Positions 44,217 to 55,741 of a stretch of DNA of 64,000 nucleotides are shown here, piece by piece (position 1 is the first letter of the stretch; every line of letters starts with the position of its first letter). A program made the position numbers and the translations under genes. The stretch comes from Micrasema longulum (Eukaryota; Arthropoda; Insecta; Trichoptera; Brachycentridae). Under the pieces are notes generated by a model that had not been told where the DNA came from, did not search any database, and saw only the letters and a program-made list of their open reading frames with translations. The DNA lies in contig JAGVSM010004499.1 of assembly GCA_022494885.1 (NCBI GenBank), positions 62,001 through 126,000 of the forward strand, written 5' to 3'.

Positions 44217-44546
44217 ATGCAAAATACAAGTATACTTTATAAGCAAGTTATAAAAAAACACCATATTTGTAATAATACAATGTTGAAGCTCCAAAGCAAT
44301 TTATATGGTTATTACTCACCATATTATTAATTTTTTTATTTAAAGAAAATGGATAATTTTTATTTTACTACACAAAAATACATTAAATATTTTCTGATTT
44401 AAAATTGAGGGTATGACAGACAAAAGAAATGAGATTTCAGTTGGAATCCGAACTGACTGGGACTGTCGATGTCCCGCAAGTGTGGCGGAGGGCCGATCTC
44501 CGGACCCAGGGTTCGGCCAGCGCCGGATGTTGACGATTTTTCCACT
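44217..44546. other. Unassigned DNA
   Basis: The patch at 44450-44540 is GC-richer (GACTGTCGATGTCCCGCAAG). No element recognised. Confidence 0.3.
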
Positions 44547-45120
44547 GCAGCTAATAACTATCGACGTGGTTAAAAACATGCTAAGCATTTGAACGATCAC
44601 AACGAAAAATAATAAACATGCTTAAGTTATCGCAGTCATAAGTAAACGCGTGTGTAATCTGTAAGTCAACACTCGTGTCGGTTTGTTTTTTGTTTTCCTC
44701 ATAAAAAAAAAATACAGTTCATTGGCGAAAATTCGGCGTTTACTATAGAAAATAATACAATATATTGAATTTGCAAAATAGTAAGGAGTGTCTAATACAT
44801 AAAAGTGAAAATTAAATTACGACTGCTTTTCTTGACATTTGGTTTGTCAACCGTCGGCTAAATGCAATAAATAGCGTGATAAATAATAAATAAATAAATA
44901 AAAATAGCAGGTTTTGAATATTTTCCATATTTACACCGGTGAAATTTAAATATGTGATTTCGCAGCAGGATTATTCGTCGCGAAACGTAAATATTTTGAC
45001 ATTTAATATTAGGTGTTCACGGATGTTCCATTGTGATCGCGAATACGATAAACAACCATGGTGAGAAATTGTTATCACGTAGCTTATTAGCACGTCGTTA
45101 GTTATTTGTGATTGAGCTAC
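44547..45120 (+). mobile_element. Family A MITE, nearly full length
   Basis: Left end GCAGCTAATAACTATCGACG (the terminal repeat has lost CAATCACA), right end ATTTGTGATTGAGCTACTG. The interior matches 55164-55741 throughout. No TSD found. Confidence 0.8.
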
Positions 45121-45245
45121 TGGCCGTGTTATTCATCATCTCACGCCCCCATCCGCAGTCCGCAGTCCGCACCCGATGCTGCATAGGGCTCTGCTTATTT
45201 ATTAAACATTGGTATGATAATCACTATTTGTTAAGTTTAGATATT

Positions 45246-45765
45246 TTTTTTATTTTTTTTTATTTGAAAATTTATTTATAAACCCTTACGGATTATTACA
45301 TTCATTTTACATAAAATAATATATACATTTTTCATTTATACTCTGTTGTTCAAAATAATATTTTTTACATCTTTTGAAAAGTTTGTCTGAGTCTTTTGTT
45401 TAGTTTTGTCTGGTAGTTTATTGTATAATTTCAGTCCCTGGTTCATTAGTCTTGATTGTCCTTGTCTTGTTTTAGAAAGTTGTATATGGTATTTGTCTGA
45501 TATTCTCGTATTATGTCCATGTTGACTACAATTTTTTACAAGTTTTAGTTCTTCGTCTACAATTACATTAGTGGCTAATTTATGGATACATTTTAATGAT
45601 TCTAGTTGAAAGAGTTCAGTTATATTTAATTGCTTAGTTTGTTTAAAAAGTTCTCTAGTTGCAGTTAAATAGGGAAGGTCATATACTAACTTAAATATTT
45701 TATTTTGTTGTCTTTGTAGTCTGTTTATGTCATTTTGATATCCTGCTCTATTGTTCATCTGTTAT
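45246..45765 (-). pseudogene. LINE C-terminal fragment (family D), minus strand
   Basis: Minus frame 45758-45336 is uninterrupted: YQNDINRLQRQQNKIFKLVY, LFKQTKQLNITELFQLESLK, HGHNTRISDKYHIQLSKTRQ, SRLMNQGLKLYNKLPDKTKQ. This is the LINE thumb-to-C-terminus, then a stop and a 3' UTR with CCGTAAGGGTTTATAAATAA and an A-rich tail (T runs at 45244-45265). Sister copy at 7796-8640. No RT core. Confidence 0.8.
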
Positions 45766-46599
45766 AATATAATCATCATCAATATTATGTAAACACAACA
45801 TGTACCTGCAAATAAGCAAAAAGTACGGTTTTAGTCATTTTTTATAGTTAATAACCCCTATGAATTCTCTACAATGTTCTTTGCTGTAATATGTCTAAAA
45901 GCATATACTTTAAAACAATGTTTTTTTAACCCGTGGGTTAGATCCCACGGGGGTCGCGTATTCAGAAAGGTTAAACATCACTGCTCTGAAACGTAGCGAC
46001 ATGTTCTATAACAGGTCAGCTCGAATTTCCTACGATTGACTCGAGATGTACAATCATCATTAAACCAAGCAAAAACAATAACAGAAAACGAGTGGAATAT
46101 AAAATTAACCTGTTACCTGTTACCGGTTTAATAAATAAAAAGTCACGCATATAAATGTATGTTTACCATTTTGCGATGTATCATCGTAGACCTTTCTGGG
46201 AAGGTACGCCGCGCGGCGCCGGGTAAACTTAGATACTGTGCAATCAAAAATATTATATTTATTATTAGGCAACGTTTCAATTATTTAAATGACGCAACGA
46301 AGACAAACCGTATTGGTGTTATACTATTAGGGATGTGTGGTGTGTAGAGCCTGACAACGTTCGGGGACATTTACGAGTAGTATGGCAAGTCTTAATGTAA
46401 TATTACGACCTCTAAGATCATCCAAACCATCAAAACCAAACATCCAAACCAAACATCCAAAACCACGGTCAGAATGACATCCAGCATTATAAATATATAC
46501 AGTACAGGCTATCTCTATGCTGAACAATATTACTTTGGACATTGACGTTTTTCACGTCTCTGAAGGAGTTTTTTGTTACAAGATTCTCTTAATTTTAAC
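45766..46599. other. Unassigned DNA
   Basis: Contains TAACCCGTGGGTTAGATCCC, CACGGGGGTCGCG near 45930 and a CCAAACC/ATCAAAACCAAACATCC repeat at 46424-46463. No gene recognised. Confidence 0.35.
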
Positions 46600-46745
46600 A
46601 CATTATTATCTGGATATTATGTGTTATTTTTATATATACCTAATTTTACCTTATTATTTTAATAATTTTTAAATGTATAAATTAAGATATTCCATTTTGT
46701 AATATACATATATATGAATAAATAAAATTGAAATTGAAATATATT
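46600..46745 (+). mobile_element. LINE 3' end with (TTGAAA)n tail
   Basis: AT-rich plus-strand sequence ending GAATAAATAAAATTGAAATT, GAAATA. The AATAAA followed by TTGAAA units resembles tails of Jockey-like elements. No coding part remains. Confidence 0.4.
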
Positions 46746-47385
46746 TTTTAAATAACTATTCAAACCGACTCGACGTGCGACCAGCTCGAAGTATTTTTCC
46801 GATCTGACAAATAAATTAATATATTAGTAGAATTATTTCAATGCGCCGCCGCCGGCCGTGTGTCAAAACTCTTAATGTGTACGAAGACAGGCGACTAGCG
46901 TTTCGAAATATTCCCAAAGCCTGATTGAATTACTCTGAAAATTTAATTACTTTAAACTGATTTAAACGCATTTAGAGTATTTTTTAAGTTATTTGATCTG
47001 GGATTACGAAATGATTTTCTAATTAAATGTCTCTAACAGGCTCACGGAGCATGACAGAAAAGGCATCTTTGAGAGTTTTTTACGTAAGTTGTTGCATTTA
47101 TTTCTCGTGGGATTTTGAAAATTTCAATCGCTAGATAGCTTTATAAGTACAGCTTAGATATAATTAACACATAATTAGTAATATTGCTTCTGTTGGAACG
47201 ATGTAAAGTGATCCTCAATTATCTCCTTCGTCGTTCTCCGCTCGCTTCCAATTCGGACCTTCCGGCTTCGATGATTTAATACAGAATGCTGTCTCTACGT
47301 ATAATAAGTTAGAAATATCTCTATGGTGTATTCCTACATCGGTAGCGTGTCAAGAAGCAGTAAAGCACCGTCGGTCCACCTGCCG
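46746..47385. other. Unassigned DNA
   Basis: Small GCGCCGCCGCCGGCC run at 46840. No gene or repeat recognised. Confidence 0.3.
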
Positions 47386-47443
47386 GGAGTGCCCGGTGCC
47401 CGGTGCCCGGCGCCCGGCGCCCGGTGCCCGGTGCCCGGTGCGC
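47386..47443. repeat. Tandem repeat, 7 bp unit CCCGGTG/CCCGGCG
   Basis: About eight GC-rich heptamer units in a row, sitting 13 bp before the 289 bp hairpin. Confidence 0.85.
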
Positions 47444-47455
47444 GGAGTCCGTATT

Positions 47456-47744
47456 CAGGAGCTCAATCACAGATGGCTATCGACATGCTAAAAAACGTGC
47501 TAAGTATTTGAGCAATCACCACGAACAATCATGAACACGCTGAAGTTAAAGCGGTCGCGTTGCAAAACGCCATAGATAAGTTCCTGTGCGAGATTCAACC
47601 AATCCTCTTGAACTGACCGAAGTTGAATTTCGTTTTGCAACGCGACCGCTTTAACTTCAGCCTGTTCATGATTGTTCGTGGTGATCGCTCAAATACTTAG
47701 CACGTTTTTTAGCATGTCGATAGTTATCTGTGATTGAGCTCCTG
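47456..47744. mobile_element. 289 bp foldback with 114 bp arms
   Basis: Arms 47456-47569 and 47631-47744 are reverse complements with 4 mismatches in 114, around a 61 nt loop. The ends CAGGAGCTCAATCACAG/CTGTGATTGAGCTCCTG and the following ATCGACATGCTA match the terminal repeat of family A (CAATCACAAATAACTATCGA). The inner arm (GTTAAAGCGGTCGCGTTGCA) is not in family A. So this is a related palindromic derivative, a hAT-like MITE by its CAG...CTG ends (inference). No 8 bp TSD is visible. Confidence 0.88.
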
Positions 47745-47882
47745 AACTGGCATCTCCCATCGCCATCGTTAGCGCGGTCCCGTTGTTGACAGCTTATTAT
47801 TCATGGCTGTGTTCCTCGACAGTTTATATTTATTACGTGACGTTATTTATGCACTTCCTTCGCTGTGTTATGGTAAAGTAGC

Positions 47883-48735
47883 GTTTACAAGAGGACGCAT
47901 CGCACCTCTTGTAAACTTAAAACGTCTTCATAAGCAAAAAGGCAGCTTTTCGATAAAAATGACAAAATGACTCAATTATGGGTAGTTCCACAAAAAATTT
48001 CAAAACCATCTGGTTTCATTATTTTTATTTTTAATTATAGTTCATAATGGAAAAAATATGAATAAATAAATAAAATAAAACAAACGGCAATAAAATAAAA
48101 TAATTCAGTACGATATTATGTTTTTTTATGTTTTTCGGTTTTTTAAGGAATAACACAGTATCTAGAGATTCATAAACAAATACACAGTGTAGACATGACA
48201 CACATAGTTTTTATACTTAGAAACAATGAACATACTGTGTTTTTATTATTTATGTTCAAAGCATTAACTTCAATATAGCCCAGTTTATTATTTAAAAATC
48301 AACCTATCATGTAAAGTTCAACTTCTTAGCTCCTCCCCCCCCCACACATACTGCAACATATCGCTAAATATTATAAACCATTTTAGTACACGTTTGGACA
48401 TGGTGGTGTTTGCATTCCCTTTAACTCTGCGTGTTATTTATGTTGTTTTTTCGTAAATACTATGAAGTATACTACGGAAATAGTTAAGGTGAAAGTGTAT
48501 TTTGGTATTTGCTTTTTAGTTTAGTGGGTGTCCTGACGAAGAGACGGGTACGTCTCGAAACCTGCAGACTTAAAAAGTCGGCAAGTGGTTAAATATTGAT
48601 ATTTACGGAGTTATTTACTTATAATACCTTACAGATTTTAATATTTTGCATAAAGCTGATAAATACTAAAAAGCGTCATATCTCAAAATAAGATTTTTGC
48701 AAATAACTGCCTTTTTGCTTATGACGGCGTTTTTG
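47883..48735. mobile_element. Inverted-repeat element G (about 0.85 kb)
   Basis: Left ACGTCTTCATAAGCAAAAAG, GCAG (about 47923-47946) is mirrored by right CTGCCTTTTTGCTTATGACG (about 48705-48728); the outer parts (CACCTCTTGTAAAC versus CACGAGGACAAAAAC in reverse complement) also match loosely. The left tip holds a perfect hairpin, GTTTACAAGAGG/CCTCTTGTAAAC (47883-47894, 47905-47916). No transposase frame. It contains the hammerhead-like motif at 48531-48561. Confidence 0.6.
48531..48580 (+). other. Hammerhead-like ribozyme core motif, copy 1
   Basis: CTGACGA (48533-48539) fits the hammerhead CUGANGA core. It is followed by an extra A and a perfect 6 bp stem GAGACG/CGTCTC with a GGTA loop (48541-48556), then GAAAC (48557-48561), the second core strand. 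Then GACTT/AAGTC forms another small hairpin (about 48567-48579). Against activity: the unpaired A between the core and stem II, and no convincing stem III/cleavage triplet. Similar CTGANGAA...GAAAC motifs are known from Penelope-like retroelements. Confidence 0.35.
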
Positions 48736-49772
48736 TCCTCGTGTGCATAGAATCACACGAATCGTCACACAAATCGTAAGAACTTACCTTCATGTAACAA
48801 AACTGATCGAGACATGCTGCGATTGGTGTACCAATCCAGTGACACCATTAGGTGCGGAAAGGGAATGATGATGATGGTGATGTGCATAGAAGTTTTGAGG
48901 AGGAATATTTATCGTGTACGTCTACGGCTAAATTGTTGTAGTGTCCCATTGTCCTGTCCTGCGCGGTCATAACTGTTCACGGAGCTGGGACAAGACGATA
49001 TTGTCCTCTCGCGCGAACTCGGCTTAACGTTGCGTGTCATCGGACGTCTCTTTCGTCTACTTCTTCTTTCGCCCCCTCGGCCTCGTCGTAATCCGCGGAG
49101 ATTTGCGCCTCGCCGAGAACATTCGCGCGACCGTTTTATTCGCCGGCCATAACAAAGTGAGCGAGATAAACGTCGAGTGTTACGGCTGACCGCGTTGCAA
49201 TTCATTAAGTATTTCGAGTAATTGGTTAAATCAATGAATAATAATTAGAATAATAAGCAATGACCAGAGATCAATTATCGCCATAAAATCACGTTCGGTC
49301 GACAATCCTAGCTCCGAGTGCGGTCACCGCGTCTGTCAGCCGTAATCGCCTGTGACCGGTCCGAGATCTGGTCTCCGCTCTCCGGGCGCGATGTTTAATT
49401 ACCGTATATTATAATATCGCGAGGGTCCGCTGGAATTATCGGGATGAACGTAATCCGGTAAACGGCGGCGGTCCGGCCCCGCGGCCGTGACCCGGGCGGG
49501 CGGCGAGGAGAGGACCGGAGATCGGAGATCGGAGAGCGTTGATCCTGATGTGTGGGAGAGCCTTTATTGGCTTTATTGCTGCCGAGCAGCGAGCAGCGAG
49601 CAGCGAGCAGCCGAACTAGCTCCGACATGTAAATTCGTATTCCGCTCGGAAATACCAGAAGTCAGCTGTGCACTCATTTCGTGTTCAAAATATTATTGCG
49701 GGTGTCGGGAAGAGTATGAACGGAGCAATAAAATCAAACGTAGCAAATAAATGTTCGACGAGGCAAAAATAG
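48736..49772. other. Unassigned DNA with GC-rich islet
   Basis: 48950-49200 and 49290-49620 are CpG-rich (GGCGGCGGTCCGGCCCCGCG). A TAATTGG/AATAATTAG cluster lies at 49217-49260. GAGCAGC heptamers (about 4) lie at 49588-49612. Overlapping open frames on both strands lack domains. Confidence 0.4.
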
Positions 49773-49971
49773 CATTGAGGGGAGACCCTTAAGCCCACCA
49801 TCCACCCGCAGCTGTTATAGAGTCCTGGGGGCTCTCTGTCAGCTGCGCATAGAGGAAAGTTATACTAAATATTCCTAAGGAATACAAACTCTATGCAGAT
49901 TAAGGAGGGGGGAGGAGGACGTATGGACAGAGGCCAACACGTCGTCCCCACCCCTCAGGATCCCCTCAATG
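49773..49971. repeat. Short inverted-repeat element I
   Basis: CATTGAGGGG (49773-49782) and CCCCTCAATG (49962-49971) are perfect 10 bp inverted ends. Inside is a second hairpin, GCATAGAG/CTCTATGC. A T run follows at 49985-50003. Could be a small MITE or chance; single copy here. Confidence 0.35.
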
Positions 49972-50003
49972 CCTCTGTTTTTATTATTTTTTTTTTTTTT
50001 TTT

Positions 50004-50047
50004 TGCCTATTTTTTATGTATAAATATATATGTATATAAAATAGGCA
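50004..50047. repeat. 44 bp AT-rich palindrome
   Basis: TGCCTATTTTTTATGTATA is mirrored by TATGTATATAAAATAGGCA with one or two mismatches and a 6 nt centre. Confidence 0.75.
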
Positions 50048-50084
50048 AAAATAGCAGTTCGCAGTGGAGACTAGGTGATGACTC

Positions 50085-50415
50085 CACTGCGAGGACGAGA
50101 CAAGCACTATCGACAACATCAAGAAGGGAGTAGGTACCGCGCCGGTTTGGACATGTAGAGCGAATGGACGGCGAAAGAACGGCTAAAACGATTTACCACG
50201 TGAATTTTGATGGATGCAGAAAACAACGAGGAAGACCGATAAAGTCATGGCACGACCAAATTCAACAAATACTTGAAGACAGACATGTCAAAAGTCGGCA
50301 TAATCGGCGTGCGTGCATAAGACGATGTATTAATGTAGAGTATGCAAAGGCTGAGTGATATGGCGTTCTATTTTATCGGTCTACACCCACGGGGAAACGG
50401 CGTGACGGTGTGTTT
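50085..50415 (+). pseudogene. RTE-like LINE 3' fragment, plus strand
   Basis: Frame: RRFGHVERMDGERTAKTIYH, RKQRGRPIKSWHDQIQQ, VKSRHNRRACIRRCINVEYA then a stop. A degraded tail matching the 3' end of 55925-56262 follows (TGATATGGCGTTCTAT, CTACACCCACGGGGAAAC). Upstream, ACAAGCACTATCGACAACAT is the same region in another frame. Confidence 0.78.
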
Positions 50416-50954
50416 GTTTTGTTTTTTTTAGTGGACTGTACAATTCGCGATGAAATTACCTTCCCGGTGACTGCAACAAGTGCATTGACTGGCCCGATGG
50501 CCCGACGCCTCCCACTCCCCGCTGCGCTGTGCGATGTTTTAATGATTCAAAATATCTAAATAATATCTAACTTATATTATAAGGAGCTCGCTTACGCGGT
50601 AAATAGTGACTAGTAACTACCGTCACTCTTTGAAATTACATATTGCTACACACACTTTACTGACATTTATTTATTAATTACGAAATTTGCATACAAGAAT
50701 ATCTAGATATTTACTCCATAGGGCTTTTTCTTCTAATAACTCGTAATAGGAATGAAGACAGATTTTTTTTACAACGCAAAAAATATATATAACATAAATA
50801 TTACGAACGTGTGTTCAAAACAAGAAAATGTGTTTAAAAATGGTTATTTTTACGTTAATATTAAGAAGTCCGATGTATGCACGTAAAAACGCGTACAATA
50901 ATTTAATTCCGAGTTGTAATAATAAAATATCCATAGTACGGTACCGGAGTGCGG
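50416..50954. other. Unassigned DNA
   Basis: No gene or repeat family recognised. Confidence 0.3.
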
Positions 50955-51025
50955 TGGAGCGTTGTGCGTTGTGCGTTGTGCGTTGTGCGTTGTGCGTTGT
51001 GCGTTGTGCGTTGTGCGTTGTGCAG
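50955..51025. repeat. Tandem repeat, 7 bp unit GCGTTGT
   Basis: About nine uninterrupted GCGTTGT units. Because 7 is not a multiple of three, the translation cycles through CALCVVR. Confidence 0.92.
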
Positions 51026-53500
51026 TTGGCTTCTGATTTAACCAATTCTATGTTGTTAAAGATGTTATCAAAACAATAAATGACACTAACCGGCTGTAGA
51101 ACGACTTACACAGACCGATGCCTAGTCTCGCGCAATATTTTAGAACCGAGCTGCTCTCGAGATACTCGAAAGCGACTTAACTTTGACCGTATTATTATTT
51201 TTAGAATATATACATTTGATACGAGCCGGTCGAACGATGATCGTATCACACATTCGTATTAATATGCGCGTAATTGCTGGAATTAGGTTTGTACTTGCAA
51301 TAATAAGCGCATTGTTATTCATTGAAGAGAAGGAAATCTGCATACTTAGAATTAGGATGATGCATTTCAATTCAAAACGTGGGTATTGCGTTACATGCAA
51401 GAAGCAGTTAATCTCAAGTGGGAAGGTAGATACTCGTAGTAGATGCATACTTCACAATGCACATCGAATACCACACCGTCGAATAAATATGCATTCCTAG
51501 TTACACAGTACGGCGAGTTAGCGGTAGCACGTGGCGACCCACCGGCGCATGGTGCGAGTTGTGACCCTCGATAGTCGTGCCTACTTCTGCCCGAATATTT
51601 TTTATGCTCTGGAATTCGCAATCGACCGTGATCGCGTCAATCAACGAATGACAGGAAGTTTATAAGTAATAAATGCAGTCGGCTTAATCGAGACGACTTA
51701 ACGGAACAAGGCTGCGGCAGCCGAATTATGAAACCTCAGATCCGACTGACCGCGGTACGGGAACCGAAGAAACGGTCATTCGGCACATTGTGTATCGTAT
51801 CGAGAGGACTCCGGATCGCCTCTGTGGTCTTCGCGAAATTCTACGATCGAGACTGAGATCGGCCAAACGACGCCGACGGGTAGGCAGTCGCTCGAATGAA
51901 TCACCGCTTCGCATGAATGGATGCTTCGTGACACTACTCTCCTTTAACTGTTAACTGTCACCACCGACGGAAGGCCTTCGAGTGAGAACTGACAATATAT
52001 TGAATTACGTCAGAGCGCTGTACAACATTTAGCTGCGGAGAGCTCTCGTCCCACATGATATTCGTATTCACCATTCACACGCGAACACGAAACAAAGAAA
52101 TATCTCGTATACTAAACTTGATAGGTTATGCACTACTCTGCGAGAAATCAGTTCGAACCGAAATATCTCTAGTGAACACGCCACGGGACACTTAATAAAG
52201 GGCCGAGTGGTCCAATATCAGTACTGAAGAGATTAGAGAGGAATGAACAGAATGTCGGTGCGTATAATTTAGTTGGTAAAGTGCTCTCACCGCGTCACCT
52301 ATAAATCAGACTCTGCATACGATTAGTCAGTAAGAGAAGTATTTCAGTGGAATGTGGAAGATCTCTTCAGTCTCCGAGTACTTGCAAAAGTATAACATGT
52401 ATTATGTTTACATATTGCGTGTCAGTAATCTGTGACCATGACGTATATAAGGGACGGTTTAGGGGGTTCAAACCTTCCATCGAAAAGTAGTTTACTCCGG
52501 ATGTAATGAATTTTCCGGATGAAAGCTAATACTAGGACAGTCAAAAATACTACATAATGGACACTACAACGACTTACCTTACTACTTGAAAACTTTTACT
52601 GGAGACAAATTTAAAATTAATCTGAAAAAGCACATAATGACTGAACTAACTAGACTAGACGAGACATAAAATGACTAGACAATATTAAATTTCTAATGTA
52701 ACCCTAACGGGTTTTTTAAAATTGTAAATATTTTTATTTTTTTTAAATACTGGATAAATCATACAAGAATGGACCTTTTCCATTATTTTTGTAAAACAAG
52801 AAACACCAAATGGGCCTCCGATTAGAAGAATAATATTAATAATGATACTTAAAAAGCAATCATCATTAATGTCCGCTCCCTAGTTGGAGCATATGGTGTC
52901 TACGAAGGCAGCTCTGTCGGCCGACTGCTCCTGTCCCGTAGTTCTGGCATGGACTGCCGACGAACAGTCAGCTGCGGACGTCCAGGACGCCGAGAACCCG
53001 ATGCCTTGCGGAGTAGGCAAGCGAGGTGATGGATCTAAGGAGGCATCCGCAGTTTATAGCTTAGCCAATCGTATCGCCTTCGCTTGATGACAGTTGTCAC
53101 CGGAGTTTCCTACGTCCGTTCTATTATTTCTTCATTCCTTACAAAGTCAACCTCTCTGGAATCCTCCCCCCCCCGTGCGGCAGCTATAAATACGCCCTTG
53201 ATCCTGATAATTTTTGTACTGACACGAAAATACTATTAAATTAAAAATCCAGCGTACTAATACATTCGTATAATAAATTATATTTATTAGCACGCTGGAA
53301 GTGAATTGAAATATTTGTACTGTATAAACTTCTAAGGGAACAAAAATGGTTACGACTCCATATAGAAGCGAAACAAATAAAATAATTCATTCGGTATGCA
53401 TGATGAAAAAATACTGAAACTCAAATAAGAAGAAAAATCCGATTTATTTTTTATAAAATATTTCTCATTGTATTTTTAAATGAATCGAATATTTTTTCTA
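51026..53500. other. Longest stretch without a recognised repeat or gene
   Basis: Moderately CpG-rich between 51060 and 52330 and again at 52880-53080. Short open frames occur on both strands, none with a domain. A promoter-like TGACGTATATAAGGGACG sits at 52439-52456 (listed separately). Could contain non-coding regulatory or transcribed RNA sequence. I see no exon. Confidence 0.35.
52439..52470 (+). promoter_or_regulatory. Weak TATA/CRE-like promoter candidate
   Basis: TGACGTA (CRE-like) overlaps TATATAAGG (TATA-like), with TCAAACC about 25 bp downstream. No transcript or coding frame downstream confirms it. Confidence 0.2.
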
Positions 53501-53682
53501 GATTTGTTGCAACCGAGAGGAAAACATTTTTGAAAAGCGAATATGGCAGTCTAGGCATTTACAGACCTTAAGTGGCTACTTTACACACTGTGTAACATTC
53601 ACGTCGCAACAAATTTAGATCCGAATAACTCCAGCCTGTCTACAAACATTTGGGCATACTCAAAACATTGCTGAATAATTTT
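53501..53682 (+). repeat. Family B copy, short palindrome
   Basis: TTTGTTGCAACCGAGAGGAA, CGAATATGGCAGTCTAGGCA, CACACTGTGTAACATTCACG, then GTCGCAACAAATTTAGATCC in inverse orientation and the terminal motif CTACAAACATTTGGGCATAC. Confidence 0.7.
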
Positions 53683-55151
53683 TCATTCACCAAAGCACTA
53701 CATACATATTATTTATCTACTCTAGTGAGTCAAGTTAAGTGTGTCACAGTATTTCACACAAGGTCGCTTAGCCTAAGTTCGTGTCTTAAACAATATACAT
53801 ACAATGAGGACATTTTTGGGAAATTACTTACGTTCTCGCACCCTTATTCTTTAAATACTCTATATCGATAGGAGAATGATTCTGACATGCGCTATAATTT
53901 TTACGGTTATCGTCATGACTACATGTAGATACATGGTAGGTATGCTAGGATAGCTCTCGAAAAGTTACTTGCCTGTAATGTTTTATGTTGAAAAAATATG
54001 ACGAAGAAATTCTAGAGCGCGTTATGTGTAATAACTTGTTTCATGGTTGATAGACATGGGAAGCAAAGAGTCAGAAAATTTGTTGACAATAATAGCTTAA
54101 TTTGTACCTTTATGTTACATACAAACTTATATATAGATTACATTCATACTTATTATGTCCGTGTACACTTTTGCAAATACGACCCTATATATTTATTTTT
54201 TGCCGCAACATATCGGTTCTTTAGAACAGGCATTGCCCATATAGGAACCGATAGATCATCTCGAGTATTCCGCTATACCGCACTCCTTCGCTCGCTTTAT
54301 TTGTCCTAAGTGTTTAAGTAGAATATTGTTTGTAATTTGGCTTATGTGATTTTTCTTATATATAAATAAATAAATATTTATAAAAATATACAAAAAAAAT
54401 TACCCCTTGTTACACACTTCTAAACCCTAATGATGAGTTTATGACATATTCCATGGCGTTTTGAAAGCAACGTTCCGTCCATTATTATATCGGTGGTGAA
54501 AGTTTAATAGTATTTTTTTCCTATAGACGCCAAAACGGGGCTTTTGCCCTATATTACTTACAAGATTAACCAAGACGATTTATAATATGACTTGTCCATG
54601 AAGATTGATTGCACTCACCAATGCAGTGGGATAGGACAATGATGATCTATCAATAATAATAATTATAGTTTATTAACAAAATAACAATTACTTTATCTAC
54701 TACATACACACCTAGGTAAGGTTTGTTATGATCATCTATAACAAACAAAAAAAATAGGTATTGAATACAGTAACTAACATTTTGTAATTGTTACCTGAAT
54801 AGTCTAGTTATAACCAGCAGACTTTGACTATATCTCAGCAGTCAGGTGGGTAACGAGTAACGAGTAACGATTTGTCCTCGCTAAATCGACGGTTAATAAG
54901 ATTTTAATATTCAAAACGAGAGTCGCAATAATTATTCGACAAATGAGTGTGAAAAGTCGTGACCGCGTGAAGGATTGACAGAAATGTGACCCAGAAGGGG
55001 ATCTCGATGGGAGGGGGGCGGTTGAGGGTCAGGGAGAACAAGCGGGTGCCTGTTGGGGGGTGGCTGATGCGGGGTCTAAAGTGTCACACTCGGTATTGTT
55101 TGTGGCACGCGCTAGGTCTAATGTGGCGTTGCTCCAAGTCGACTTAAACTT
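53683..55151. other. Unassigned DNA
   Basis: 54300-54400 ends in ATAAATAAATAAATATTTAT and may be a plus-strand LINE 3' end. GGTAACGAGTAACGAGTAAC short repeat near 54850. 55000-55080 is G-rich. No gene. Confidence 0.3.
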
Positions 55152-55163
55152 GTGCCAGATACC

Positions 55164-55741
55164 AGTAGCTCAATCACAAATAACTATCGACGTGCTTAAA
55201 AACATGCTAAGCATTTGAGCGATCACAATGAACAATAATGAACATGCTTAAGTTATCGCAGTCATAAGCCAACGCGTGTGTAATCTCTAAGTCAACGCTC
55301 GTGTCGGTTTGTTTTTTATTTTCCTCGTAAATAAATACAGTTCGCTGGCGAAAAATCGGCGTTTACTATTAAAATAATACAATATATTTATTTGCAAAAT
55401 AGTAAGGAGTATCTAATACTAAAAAGTGACAGTTAAATTACAATTCCTATGGCGACTGCTTTTCTTGACATTTGGCTTGCCAACCGCCGGCTAAATGCAA
55501 TAAATAGCGTAATAAGTAATAAATAAAAATAGCAGTTTTTAAATATTTTCCATATTTACACCGGTGAAATTCAAATATGCGATTGCGCAGCAGAATTATA
55601 CGCCGCGAAACATTTTAACATTTAATATGAGGTGTTGACGGATGTTGCATCGTGATCGCGAATACGGCAAACAACCATGGTGAGAAATCGTTATCACGTC
55701 GCTTACTAGCACGTCGATAGTTATTTGTGATTGAGCTGCAG
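55164..55741 (+). mobile_element. Family A MITE, full-length reference copy
   Basis: 578 bp. Terminal repeats AGCTCAATCACAAATAACTA... and its mirror at the right end are identical over 30 bp. Interior non-coding. The flanks GTGCCAGATACC (55152-55163) and GTGCCAGGTACC (55742-55753) match 11 of 12 and may be the TSD. Other copies: 6599, 42879, 44547; related foldback at 47456. No transposase relative is in the window. Confidence 0.85.

Noticed and set aside
47456..47744. miRNA gene
   Set aside because: The arms are far longer than a pre-miRNA and share ends with a MITE family; siRNA-producing foldback is the more likely reading.
48909..49205. Arg/Ser-rich minus-strand frame
   Set aside because: Low-complexity translation of a CpG-rich stretch; no SR-protein or other domain, no splice context.
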